This document shows positions 31,656 through 39,604 of a DNA stretch of 64,000 bases, one piece after another. The notes beneath the pieces are model-generated. The model saw only the letters and a program-made list of their open reading frames with translations. It did not search any database and was not told the origin of the DNA. The DNA is from Janibacter indicus. GTDB lineage: Bacteria; Actinomycetota; Actinomycetes; Actinomycetales; Dermatophilaceae. Position 1 is the first letter of the stretch; the number at the start of each line of letters is the position of its first letter. Made by a program: the position numbers and the translations under genes. The stretch covers positions 62,001-126,000 of the forward strand of contig NZ_FWXN01000011.1 of assembly GCF_900176385.1 (NCBI RefSeq), read 5' to 3'.

Positions 31656-33770
31656 TCACCCGTCGACGGCGAGGGCGAAGGGGAGGACCTCCTGTGCTCC
31701 GGCCCGACGCAGGGCCCGAGCCGCCGTGGTCATCGTCCACCGGGAGTGGACGACGTCGTCGACGAGGAGGACCGGTCCGGTGAGGCCCTGAAGCTGGTGG
31801 GCGAGCTCGGGGTCGACGGTCAGCCGCTCCCACACCCCGGCGAGGCGGTAGGCGGAGTTGCCGCCCGGCTCGCCCACGGGTCCGCCGTCGACGGGGGTGA
31901 GCGCACCCAGCACCGGCAGCCGGCCGATCTGCCCGAGCTGATCGGCGAGCGAGGTGACGAGCGTCGGGCGAGACCGCGAGGGGACGACGACGATGCCGGC
32001 GGGGCGGGTCTGCCACCCCCACTCGGCGAGCACCCGGACGACGGCGCGGACCATCTGGTCCGGTACCGGCTGGTCCTCGGAGAGGAGCTCGCGCACCCGT
32101 GGGCCCCAGCCGAGGTCGGTGACGCGGGCCAGGGCACGTCCGACCGACATCGCCTCCTCGGCGGGGATGCGGCCCTTGACCGGGACACCGAGCCGGTCCA
32201 TGCCGCTCGGCCACTGGGCGCGCGGGTCGAGGTCGACACCGGCCCGGTCGAGCGTGGAGCGGGCCGAACCGAGTGCGTCGTCGGCGACCTCGGCGTCGAT
32301 CCACGGGCCGGCGCAGCGGTCGCAGCGGCCGCAGTCCCGTGCGCTCGCGTCGTCGAGGGTGCGCTGGAGGAAGGCCATCCGGCAGCCGGTGGTGTCGATG
32401 TAGTCGAGCATGTGCTGCTGCTCGGCCTCACGGGCGGCGGCGACCCGCTCGTAGCGCTCCGCGTCGTAGACCCACGGCTGGCCGGTGCCGATCCAGCCAC
32501 CGCTCACCCGCTCGACCGCGCCGTCGACGTCGAGCACCTTGAGCAGCAGCTCCAGCCGCGTGCGCCGGATGTCGACGATCGTTTCGAGGGCGGCCGTCGA
32601 CAGGGGACGGCCGGCCTCGGCGAGCGCGGTGATGACGGCCGCGGCCTGGTCCTCGCGGGGCATGGAGGAGGAGGCGAAGTAGGTCCAGATGGAGACGTCG
32701 TCGTGGCCGGGGAGCAGCACGACGTCGGCGCGCTCGGTGGCACGCCCGGCGCGCCCGACCTGCTGGTAGTAGGCGACGGGCGAGGACGGTGCACCGAGGT
32801 GGACGACGAAGCCGAGGTCGGGCTTGTCGAAGCCCATGCCGAGGGCGCTCGTCGCGACGAGTGCCTTGACCTCGTTGTGCCGCAGCGCCTCCTCCATCGA
32901 CGCCCGCTCCTCCGCGTCGGACCGACCGGTGTAGGCGGCAACGCGGTGGCCAGCCGCCTGCAGCGCGGCGGCGACGTCCTCGGCGGCACTGACGGTGAGC
33001 GTGTAGATGATGCCGCTGCCCTCGAGCTCGCCCAGGTGGGTCGTCAGCCAGGCGAGGTGGTGGTCGGTGCCGGCACGCGGGAGGACGGCCAGGCGAAGGC
33101 TGTCGCGCGCGAGCGGTCCACGGACGGTGAGGACCTCGTCGTCGGTGCCGGCCGCCAGCTGCTCGGCGACGTCGTGGACGACGCGCTCGTTGGCCGTCGC
33201 GGTCGTCGCGAGCACCGGGGTGCCCTGCGGGAGCTCGCCCAGCAGGTCCTTGATCCGGCGGTAGTCGGGGCGGAAGTCATGGCCCCAGTCGCTGACGCAG
33301 TGCGCCTCGTCGACGACGAGCAGACCGCACCGCCGGGTGAGGTCGGGCAGCTGCTCGGCGCGGAACCGGGGGTTGTTGAGCCGCTCGGGGCTGACGAGCA
33401 GGACGTCGACCTCGTCGCGGGCGAGCCGGCCCCGGACCTCGTCCCACTCCTGGGCGTTGGCCGAGTTCATCGACACGGCGCGCACGCCGGCCCGCTCGGC
33501 GGCGGCGATCTGGTCGCGCATGAGCGCGAGCAGCGGCGAGACGATGAGTGCCGGGCCGGCTCCCTTCGCCCGCTGCAGGCGCGAGGCGACGAAGTAGACG
33601 GCCGACTTGCCCCACCCGGTGCGCTGGACGACGAGCACCCGCCGCCCACCCCCGACGAGGGCCTCGATCGCCTCGAGCTGTCCGTCGCGGAAGGTGACGT
33701 CGTCGCGGCCGACGAGCTGCCGCAGGACAGCGGTCGCGTCGTCGTGGAGGGAGCTGGTCTGTGTGGTCAT
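31656..33770 (-). CDS. recQ: RecQ family DNA helicase with C-terminal phosphoribosyltransferase-like domain
   Basis: A 704-residue protein. The helicase core has motif 0 TFRDGQLEAIEAL, Walker A QRTGWGKS (49-56), SPLLALMRDQ, DEAHCVSDWGHDFRPDY (154-170), TATAN, and motif VI QVGRAGRATERAD (about 340-352). The zinc-type cysteines CRMAFLQ and CGRCDRCAGPW follow at about 460-485. Instead of an HRDC domain, residues about 560-704 end in GPVLLVDDVVHSRWTMTTAARALRRAGA, the VLLVDD-x-x-x-(S/T)-x-x-T PRPP-binding motif of type I phosphoribosyltransferases (ComF-like). So the protein joins DNA unwinding with a nucleotide- or DNA-linked PRT fold. The Walker A has QRTGWGKS instead of the classic MPTGGGKS. 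Confidence 0.9.
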   Translation of the reverse strand: MTTQTSSLHDDATAVLRQLVGRDDVTFRDGQLEAIEALVGGGRRVLVVQRTGWGKSAVYFVASRLQRAKGAGPALIVSPLLALMRDQIAAAERAGVRAVSMNSANAQEWDEVRGRLARDEVDVLLVSPERLNNPRFRAEQLPDLTRRCGLLVVDEAHCVSDWGHDFRPDYRRIKDLLGELPQGTPVLATTATANERVVHDVAEQLAAGTDDEVLTVRGPLARDSLRLAVLPRAGTDHHLAWLTTHLGELEGSGIIYTLTVSAAEDVAAALQAAGHRVAAYTGRSDAEERASMEEALRHNEVKALVATSALGMGFDKPDLGFVVHLGAPSSPVAYYQQVGRAGRATERADVVLLPGHDDVSIWTYFASSSMPREDQAAAVITALAEAGRPLSTAALETIVDIRRTRLELLLKVLDVDGAVERVSGGWIGTGQPWVYDAERYERVAAAREAEQQHMLDYIDTTGCRMAFLQRTLDDASARDCGRCDRCAGPWIDAEVADDALGSARSTLDRAGVDLDPRAQWPSGMDRLGVPVKGRIPAEEAMSVGRALARVTDLGWGPRVRELLSEDQPVPDQMVRAVVRVLAEWGWQTRPAGIVVVPSRSRPTLVTSLADQLGQIGRLPVLGALTPVDGGPVGEPGGNSAYRLAGVWERLTVDPELAHQLQGLTGPVLLVDDVVHSRWTMTTAARALRRAGAQEVLPFALAVDG

Positions 33771-33790
33771 CGTGGTCAACCGTAGGTCAG

Positions 33791-33849
33791 CCCACCGACC
33801 ACGAGCCGGCCGCCGACGGAGGATGGGGATGACCGCGACGGTCGGTGGG
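33791..33849. promoter_or_regulatory. inverted repeat in the recQ/thioesterase divergent promoter
   Basis: CCCACCGACC (33791-33800) and GGTCGGTGGG (33840-33849) are perfect 10-bp inverted copies 39 bases apart, filling the space between the divergent starts at 33770 and 33861. They could be two half-sites of a dimeric regulator or a long hairpin. No regulator gene is adjacent. Confidence 0.4.
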
Positions 33850-33860
33850 AGGATGTGGAC

Positions 33861-34316
33861 ATGACGAGCAAGACCACCGAGCCGGCGGCCTTCACGGCCG
33901 AGATCGGCCTGCGCTGGGGCGACATGGACGCCTACGGCCACGTCAACAACGTCCAGTACCACCGCCTGCTCGAGGAGGCCCGCATCCGGGCCTTCGCCGA
34001 GTGGTTCCACTCCAGCGGGGGAGAGCGCATGCTGCGCTCGGGGGTGCTCCTTGCCCGGCAGGAGATCGAGTACCTCGAGCAGCTCGTCTACCGCCCGGAG
34101 CCGATCCTCATCGACATGTGGGTCACCTCGCTCGGTGGCGCCAGCTGGGACATGGGCTACACGATCCGCGACGAGGAGGTGGTCTGCGCGCGTGCCGAGT
34201 CCACGCTCGTCGCCTTCGACATCGCCGCGCAGAGCGCCCGCCGGCTCACCGACGAGGAGCGGGCCGCGCTCACCGCCCGGCAGGGCGGTCCGGTTCCGAT
34301 GCGGCGCCGGCGATGA
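33861..34316 (+). CDS. 4HBT hotdog-fold acyl-CoA thioesterase
   Basis: A 151-residue 4-hydroxybenzoyl-CoA thioesterase-like protein. The active-site motif RWGDMDAYGHVNNVQYHRLLEEARI (about 19-43) contains the catalytic Asp and the HVNN element. GVLLARQEIEYLEQLVYRPEPI (about 63-84) is the second conserved strand. It probably hydrolyses an acyl-CoA of unknown chain. The ATG at 33861 is preferred over a GTG two codons upstream. The stop overlaps the next gene's ATG by 4 bases. Confidence 0.9.
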   Translation: MTSKTTEPAAFTAEIGLRWGDMDAYGHVNNVQYHRLLEEARIRAFAEWFHSSGGERMLRSGVLLARQEIEYLEQLVYRPEPILIDMWVTSLGGASWDMGYTIRDEEVVCARAESTLVAFDIAAQSARRLTDEERAALTARQGGPVPMRRRR

Positions 34317-34942
34317 CCCCCCTTCGCCTCGCCGACGCTGAGAGCGCCGCGGACCTCACGACCTATCTCACCCGGGCCAAGCGCCTGGACGAAGGGGGCG
34401 ACGTGCGCCTGCAGGCAGTCGGCTCCGTGCTGGCCGCCTGGACCTGCGTGCTCCCGGGGCGTGGCCTGGGCAGCACCGGTCTCGTCCTCGGGCTGCGGAC
34501 CTACGCCCTGGCCGAGGCGAGCTCGATGGACACGACGGTCCCGCTGTCGGCAGTGACCGACCGCCTCGCCCGCGGAGGCACCCAGATCGAGCAGCCGCCG
34601 GTGACCTCGCAGCCGACGTGGCGCGCCCTCACCCCGCCGCGATCCGGCTGGGAGCCGGTCGGCGTGGTCGCCGACGCCGAGCTGCTCGCCGCCGCCCGGG
34701 CCGGGATTGCCGAGGTCGCGGAGGGTGCCCCCGAGGGGTCCGGTGCTTCGGCCGTCGCCGACCTGCGCTCGCGGGTCTGGGGCCGCCCCACGTCGACCAT
34801 CCCGCCGGTGCCGGCCGGGACGGCCTTCGGGCTGCACGCCCTGGGCTTCCTGCGACCCGACGCCGACGCCCGGGCCCAGATCCACACGGTGGGCCCGTGG
34901 ACCCGGGTGGCGACGGACCGAGGCTTCGTCCTCGCTCGCTGA
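34313..34942 (+). CDS. hypothetical protein coupled to thioesterase gene
   Basis: A 209-residue soluble protein without a recognised domain. It starts at the ATG overlapping the thioesterase stop (ATGA), so the two proteins are made together. Sequence features are a repeated pattern of Ala/Arg/Leu helices (about 5-40, 115-150) and short beta segments, no signal peptide, no transmembrane helix, and no cysteine cluster. A C-terminal FGLHALGFLRPDADARAQIHTVGPWTRVATDRGFVLAR gives no catalytic hint. The coupling suggests a role tied to acyl-CoA turnover, but this is only context. Confidence 0.75.
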   Translation: MTPLRLADAESAADLTTYLTRAKRLDEGGDVRLQAVGSVLAAWTCVLPGRGLGSTGLVLGLRTYALAEASSMDTTVPLSAVTDRLARGGTQIEQPPVTSQPTWRALTPPRSGWEPVGVVADAELLAAARAGIAEVAEGAPEGSGASAVADLRSRVWGRPTSTIPPVPAGTAFGLHALGFLRPDADARAQIHTVGPWTRVATDRGFVLAR

Positions 34943-34959
34943 TCCGTAGGGTGGGCCGC

Positions 34960-35736
34960 GTGGACGACCACCTCGCCGACCTCGACGACGCCGCGCTCGC
35001 GGCAACGCTGACCCGGGACGCGGCGCGGCTCGCCGCTCGCATGCGCGCCGAGGGGCTGCAGGCACAGCACAAGACGTCGATCTCCGACGTCGTCACGGCG
35101 GCCGACCACGCGGCCGAGGAGCTCGTCGCCGGCACGCTCGCCCGGTTGCGTCCCGACGACGGGATTGTCGGCGAGGAGGGTGCCGAGGCCGAGAGCCGCT
35201 CCGGTCGCACGTGGGTCATCGACCCCGTCGACGGGACCTACAACTTCCTCTCTGGCCTGGGCACCTGGTGCAGCGCCCTCGCCCTGCGCGACGGCAGCGG
35301 CCTCGTGCTCGGTGCCGTGCACCAGCCCGCGGTCGAGGAGGCCTGGATCGGGGGGCATGACCTGCCGACGACGCTCAACGACTCACCCGTCGGTGACCTC
35401 GCCGACCTGCCTCTGGCCGAGGTCGCGATGGCGACCTATCTCCACCCCGCGCGCCTGCCCGACGCCACCCTGCGCGAGCCCTGGCTGGCCGCGATCGAGG
35501 GTGCGGCCACGGTCCGGATGTTCGGCTCCGGCTCGTGCGACCTGGCCGCGGTCGCCGCGGGGCGCATCGGCGTGTGGGCCCAGCAGTCGGTGCCGGAGTG
35601 GGACTGGCTGCCCGGCGCGGCGCTCGTCACCGCGGCCGGCGGGCGGACCGAGCAGGTCGAGGTCCGCGGGCACGTCTGGAGCGTCGCCGGGCGCCCCACC
35701 GCCGTCGAGCAGGTCCTCGCCGCGCTTCAGTCCTGA
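34960..35736 (+). CDS. inositol monophosphatase family phosphatase
   Basis: A 258-residue Mg2+-dependent phosphatase. Motifs are VTAADHAAEELVAGTL (about 45-60), GIVGEEGAE (about 67-75, Glu metal ligand), WVIDPVDGTYNFLSGLGTWCSALAL (about 86-110, the D-P-[ILV]-D-G-T metal site) and the C-terminal WDWLPGAALVTAAGG (about 215-229, WD motif). Actinobacterial members act on inositol phosphates for mycothiol and phosphatidylinositol, on histidinol phosphate, or on FBP; the substrate is not resolved. The GTG at 34960 is preferred because GGTGGG lies 4 bases before it. It ends one base before the stop of the convergent GDPD gene. Confidence 0.9.
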   Translation: MDDHLADLDDAALAATLTRDAARLAARMRAEGLQAQHKTSISDVVTAADHAAEELVAGTLARLRPDDGIVGEEGAEAESRSGRTWVIDPVDGTYNFLSGLGTWCSALALRDGSGLVLGAVHQPAVEEAWIGGHDLPTTLNDSPVGDLADLPLAEVAMATYLHPARLPDATLREPWLAAIEGAATVRMFGSGSCDLAAVAAGRIGVWAQQSVPEWDWLPGAALVTAAGGRTEQVEVRGHVWSVAGRPTAVEQVLAALQS

Positions 35737-35737
35737 C

Positions 35738-36544
35738 CTACCGCGACGACGGGCGAAGGGGGTGACCCCGGTCCGCGAGCACGTCGCGCAGGGTGTCGAT
35801 CCGGTCGGTGACGATGCCGTCGACGCCGAGGTCGAGCAGACGGTGCATCTCGTCGGCGTCGTCGATCGTCCACACGTGCACCTGCTTGCCCAGGCGGTGG
35901 GCGGTGGCGACGAGCCGGGGCACGACGACGCCGACGGTCGCCGGCCCGAGCCGGTGGGTCACCGGGATCTGCAGCGCCTGGGCAGGGGAGTGGACGAGCC
36001 GGGAGAGCGCCCCCGGGAGCAGTCGGAGCGAGGCGACGCCGACCGGGCCCGCAGACGTCGCGAGGTCCGGGCCGAGCGCGCGGCGCACCCGGCGCAGTCG
36101 CCCGTCGCTGAAGGACCCGATGCACACCCGGTCGATCGCGGCGTGCTGGCGGATCGCGGCGACGAGGGGCTCGACGGCCGGGTCGGCCTTGACGTCGATG
36201 TTGAAGCGGGCCTCGGGGAAGGTCTCGAAGAGTTCGTCCATGAGGGGCACAGCGTCGGTCCCGTGGATGCGTGCGCCCGCGACCGCCTCCCACGGCAGGC
36301 TCGCGATCGCTCCCTCGGCGTCGGTCACCCGGTCGAGCACCTCGTCGTGGAAGGCGACGAGCCGCCCGTCGGCGGTCGCGTGCACGTCCGTCTCGAGATA
36401 GCGGTAACCCATGTCGACCGCCTGGTGGAAGGCGTGGACGGTGTTCTCACGACCGAGGTTGGGCTCGTAGGTCGAGCCGCCGCGATGGGCGAGCGCCAGG
36501 GGAGTGGGGTGGTCGAAGTAGGGGTAGTCGCGCGCCGGCCTCAC
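35738..36544 (-). CDS. glycerophosphodiester phosphodiesterase
   Basis: A 268-residue TIM-barrel enzyme cleaving glycerophosphodiesters from phospholipid turnover into glycerol-3-phosphate and an alcohol. The catalytic motif LALAHRGGSTYEPNLGRENT (about 15-34, first His), ETDVHATADGRLVAFHDEVLDRVTD (about 50-74, Glu-Asp metal ligands and second His) and the C-terminal VHVWTIDDADEMHRLLDLGVDGIVTD (about 225-250) are complete. The GTG at 36544 is favoured over another GTG at 36574 because the extra 10 residues show no similarity; this is uncertain. No signal peptide, so it is cytosolic. Confidence 0.93.
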   Translation of the reverse strand: MRPARDYPYFDHPTPLALAHRGGSTYEPNLGRENTVHAFHQAVDMGYRYLETDVHATADGRLVAFHDEVLDRVTDAEGAIASLPWEAVAGARIHGTDAVPLMDELFETFPEARFNIDVKADPAVEPLVAAIRQHAAIDRVCIGSFSDGRLRRVRRALGPDLATSAGPVGVASLRLLPGALSRLVHSPAQALQIPVTHRLGPATVGVVVPRLVATAHRLGKQVHVWTIDDADEMHRLLDLGVDGIVTDRIDTLRDVLADRGHPLRPSSR

Positions 36545-36623
36545 GCGCTCACCGTACGCGCCCGGCAGTGGCACGCGACGCAGTCCGGCCCGCCGGCTCG
36601 CACCGCCCCGAGCGGGAGCCTCC

Positions 36624-37175
36624 TCAGCGGAGGAAGGCGTCGATCCGCTCGCTGGTCGCGGACGTGATCGCTTCGTCGTAGCCGGGCAGCTCGGGGTCGG
36701 TGAAGAGGTGCCCCCGGCCGGGCGTCACGTGGTCCTCGAAGGGAGCACCGCTCGCCTCGACGGCCGCGCCCAGCCGGGGCACGTCGGCAGGCGAGATCCA
36801 GTGGTCGTCCTCATGGCGGTGGACCTGGACGGGCACGCCGGACCACTCGTAGCGCGGTGCGGCGACCGAGTGCAGCAGGATCGCGGCCCGGGCGCGCGGC
36901 CGGCGCGCCGCGAGGCGCTGGGCGAACCACGCCCCGAGCGAGAAGCCGGCGAGCACCGTCTCGGGTGGCAGCGTCGCCGCGAGCTCACGGACCGCCTCGA
37001 AGTACTCGGTGTGAGCGTCACGGTGCGCGATGCCCGGCGCCTCCTCGCCGAAGACGTGACCTTCGTAGTAGTCGGGCACGACGACCTCGTGACCGAGCTC
37101 GCGCAACCGGTCGGCGAAGGCGTGCACCCCCGGCCGCAGGCCGAGCGCGGAGTGGAGCAGCAGGACGTGGGCCAT
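36624..37175 (-). CDS. dienelactone hydrolase-like alpha/beta hydrolase
   Basis: A 183-residue alpha/beta hydrolase of the dienelactone hydrolase clan. The nucleophile elbow is AGFSLGAWFAQRLA (about 94-107), with Ser at the position where true dienelactone hydrolase has Cys. The catalytic His is in PGRGHLFTDPELPGYD (about 152-167) and the acid is a preceding Asp. It shares one base (TGATG) with the upstream GH13 gene, so it is the third gene of a coupled run haemoglobin-glucosidase-hydrolase. The natural substrate is unknown. Confidence 0.85.
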   Translation of the reverse strand: MAHVLLLHSALGLRPGVHAFADRLRELGHEVVVPDYYEGHVFGEEAPGIAHRDAHTEYFEAVRELAATLPPETVLAGFSLGAWFAQRLAARRPRARAAILLHSVAAPRYEWSGVPVQVHRHEDDHWISPADVPRLGAAVEASGAPFEDHVTPGRGHLFTDPELPGYDEAITSATSERIDAFLR

Positions 37176-38878
37176 CAGCCCAGGTCCGCCCACACCGCGG
37201 TGTCCGTCGGCACCCGGCCGTCGGCCAGGTCGCCGGATGCGACGAGCAGCCGGGCACCCTCGGGCAGCGCCACCGGCTCGGTGCCGAGGTTGGCCACGAC
37301 GAGTGTGCGGGTGCCGTCCGGCGAGGTCGCGACGTAGCCGACGACGTCGTCGGCCAGTCCCTCGACCTCGTCGAGACCGGCGAGCCCGAGCCGCCGCTCG
37401 CGGCGCAGCGCGAGCAGTCGTCGGTAGAGCTCGAGGGTCGAGCCCTCGACCCCCGTCTGCGCGTCGACGGCGAGGTCGGAGTAGGAGGGCGGCTGCGGCA
37501 GCCACGCGGCACCGGTGGGCGAGAAGCCCAGCGCGGGCGCCCCCTGCTCCCAGGCCATCGGCACCCGGCACCCGTCGCGACCGAGCTCGAGCCCCTCGGT
37601 CCGGGCGAAGGTCGGGTCCTGACGCACCTCGTCGGGCAGGGCGGTGTGCTCGGGCAGCCCGAGCTCCTCGCCCTGGTAGACGTAGGCCCCACCGGGCAGC
37701 GCGAGCATCAGGGTCGTCGCGGCACGGGCCCGGCGCAGCCCGAGCTCGGCGTCCGGCTGTGGGTCGTCGGCGCCGATGCCGTTGGGTCGCGGACGGTCGT
37801 CGGGCAGGCCGAAGCGACTGGCGTGGCGCAGCACGTCGTGGTTGCTCAGCACCCACGTCGACGGGGCGCCGACGGAGTCGTTGGCGGCCAGCGAGCGGCG
37901 CACGCCGGCACGCAGCGCCTCGGCGCGCCAGGGCGTCTCGAGGAAGTCGAAGTTGAAGGCTTGGTGGAACTCGTCCTCGCGCACGTAGCGGGCCAGTCGG
38001 TCGGCGGGGTTGACCCACGCCTCGGCGCACATGATGCGCACCGGCTCGCCGTAGGAGTCGAGCAGCTCGCGCCATGCGCGGTAGATCTCGTGGACGCCTT
38101 CTTGGTCCCAGTAGGGCGCCTCGTGGGTCACCTCCATCAGCCCACCCGGGTGCTTGCCGAAGGGAGGGAAGGTCGGGTCCTTGACCAGGCCGTGGGCGAC
38201 GTCGACACGGAAGCCGTCGACGCCCCGGTCGAGCCAGAAGCGCAGCGTCGTCTCGAAGTCCTCGCGCACCTGCGGGTTGGTCCAGTTGAGGTCCGGCTGG
38301 CTCGGGTCGAAGAGGTGGAGGTACCACTGACCGGGCGTGCCGTCGGGCTCGGTGACGCGGGTCCAGGCGCCACCCCCGAAGTTGGCCAGCCAGTTGGTCG
38401 GCGGCTGCGACCCGTCATCGCCGAGACCGTCGCGGAAGACGTAGCGCTCGCGCTCGGGGCTGCCCGGCCCGGCGCCCAGCGCCGCCTGGAACCAGGCGTG
38501 GTCGGAGGAGGTGTGGTTGGGCACGAGGTCGACGACGACCCGCAGGCCGAGGTCGTGGGCCCGGGCGATCATCGCGTCGGCGTCGTCGAGGGTCCCGAAG
38601 AGCGGGTCGACGTCACGGTGGTCGGCGACGTCGTAGCCGGCGTCGCGCTGCGGCGAGCGGTAGAAGGGGGAGAGCCACACGGCATCGACGCCCAGGTCGC
38701 GCAGGTGCTCCAGCCGCGAGGTGATGCCCGGCAGGTCACCGACACCGTCGCCCGAGGCGTCGGCCCACGAGCGTGGGTACACCTGGTAGATGACGGCATC
38801 GCGCCACCACGGGGCGTCTGCCGGGTCCGGGTCGTGCAGCCCCACGGAGTGGTCGAAGGGGGTCGGTCCGGTCGTCAC
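37175..38878 (-). CDS. GH13 alpha-glucosidase
   Basis: A 567-residue glycoside hydrolase family 13 enzyme. The barrel begins WWRDAVIYQVYPRSWADASGDGVGDLPGI (about 24-52), the oligo-1,6-glucosidase/alpha-glucosidase type start. The catalytic nucleophile is Asp226 in FRVDVAHG, the acid/base is Glu286 in CAEAW and the transition-state stabiliser is Asp348 in SNHD. It likely splits terminal alpha-glucose from maltose, isomaltose or sucrose-like sugars in the cytosol; no signal peptide is present. The GTG at 38878 overlaps the stop of the haemoglobin gene (GTGA). Confidence 0.94.
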   Translation of the reverse strand: MTTGPTPFDHSVGLHDPDPADAPWWRDAVIYQVYPRSWADASGDGVGDLPGITSRLEHLRDLGVDAVWLSPFYRSPQRDAGYDVADHRDVDPLFGTLDDADAMIARAHDLGLRVVVDLVPNHTSSDHAWFQAALGAGPGSPERERYVFRDGLGDDGSQPPTNWLANFGGGAWTRVTEPDGTPGQWYLHLFDPSQPDLNWTNPQVREDFETTLRFWLDRGVDGFRVDVAHGLVKDPTFPPFGKHPGGLMEVTHEAPYWDQEGVHEIYRAWRELLDSYGEPVRIMCAEAWVNPADRLARYVREDEFHQAFNFDFLETPWRAEALRAGVRRSLAANDSVGAPSTWVLSNHDVLRHASRFGLPDDRPRPNGIGADDPQPDAELGLRRARAATTLMLALPGGAYVYQGEELGLPEHTALPDEVRQDPTFARTEGLELGRDGCRVPMAWEQGAPALGFSPTGAAWLPQPPSYSDLAVDAQTGVEGSTLELYRRLLALRRERRLGLAGLDEVEGLADDVVGYVATSPDGTRTLVVANLGTEPVALPEGARLLVASGDLADGRVPTDTAVWADLG

Positions 38879-39279
38879 AGGCGCTGCCCCTCGTCGTCGG
38901 CGTTGATCATCATGTCCGCGGCCCGGGTGAAGTACTGGCGCATCGCGGCGTCGTGCGCCTCGGGCAGGTCGAGCGTGTCCATCGCGGCGAGCATGTGCCG
39001 CATCCACCGGTCGCGCATGTCGGGCGTCACGGCGTAGGGCACGTGGCGCATGCGTAGTCGCGGGTGCCCGCGCTGCTCGCTGTAGGTGTGCGGCCCACCG
39101 AAGTACTGCTCGAGGAACATCCGCAGCCGCACCTCGGCCGGGCCGAGGTCCTCCTCGGGGTACAGCGCCCGCAGCGGCTCGTCCTGCGCGACGCCCTCGT
39201 AGAAGGCACGCACGAGGCGCACGAAGGTCTCGTGCCCCCCGACCTGCTCGTAGAAGCTGTCTCCGGGCTGGGCGAACAT
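38875..39279 (-). CDS. glbO: group II truncated haemoglobin (trHbO)
   Basis: A 134-residue 2-on-2 globin. The landmarks are FYEQVGGHETFVRLVRAFYEGV (about 9-30), FLEQYFGGPHTYSEQRGHPRLRMRHVPY (about 55-82) with the proximal heme His79, and RDRWMRHML (about 89-97) with the Trp(G8) diagnostic of group II. It binds O2/NO/peroxide and is linked to respiration and nitrosative stress in actinobacteria. A short gap separates it from a small zinc-ribbon gene upstream. Downstream it overlaps a GH13 gene by 4 bases, a coupling with no obvious metabolic logic. Confidence 0.95.
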   Translation of the reverse strand: MFAQPGDSFYEQVGGHETFVRLVRAFYEGVAQDEPLRALYPEEDLGPAEVRLRMFLEQYFGGPHTYSEQRGHPRLRMRHVPYAVTPDMRDRWMRHMLAAMDTLDLPEAHDAAMRQYFTRAADMMINADDEGQRL

Positions 39280-39292
39280 GCCCGCCAGTCTG

Positions 39293-39571
39293 TCAGGCGT
39301 CGCCCCCGACCTTGCGGCGGGGACGCTTCCACAGCATCTCGACGAGCGGCCGGGTGTCGGCCTCGTCGCGGGCCGTGCTCTTCCTCGTCCCGGTGCGCCA
39401 GGAGTTGAGGATGTGGATCAGGCCGAGGGTCTCGCCCGTCGAGGCGCCGGAGGCGCCACCGACGACGGCACCGACCTGCAGGTTGCTACAGCCTCGGCAC
39501 GCGGGCTTGCCGATCGTGGACCGGTGGACCTTGCCCTGGATGCGTCGACCGCACGAGTAGCACGTGGTCAT
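39293..39571 (-). CDS. small zinc-ribbon protein of unknown function
   Basis: A 92-residue protein starting at the ATG 3 bases after GGGGGAGATC. The N-terminus MTTCYSCGRR and CRGCSNLQVG hold two CxxC pairs (Cys4/7 and Cys25/28), a treble-clef or zinc-ribbon knuckle. The middle (about 33-50) is Gly/Ala-rich and moderately hydrophobic (VGAVVGGASGASTGETLGLIHILN), and the tail is strongly basic (KRPRRKVGGDA), which fits nucleic acid binding. No function is known. It lies 13 bases upstream of glbO on the same strand. Confidence 0.75.
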   Translation of the reverse strand: MTTCYSCGRRIQGKVHRSTIGKPACRGCSNLQVGAVVGGASGASTGETLGLIHILNSWRTGTRKSTARDEADTRPLVEMLWKRPRRKVGGDA

Positions 39572-39604
39572 GATCTCCCCCTTCGTCGTTGGTGACGACC
39601 CTAC

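Noticed and set aside
36857-39037. 726-codon open frame antisense to the GH13 glucosidase
   Set aside because: Shadow of a real gene with full catalytic residues on the minus strand; Arg/Pro-rich translation without domains.
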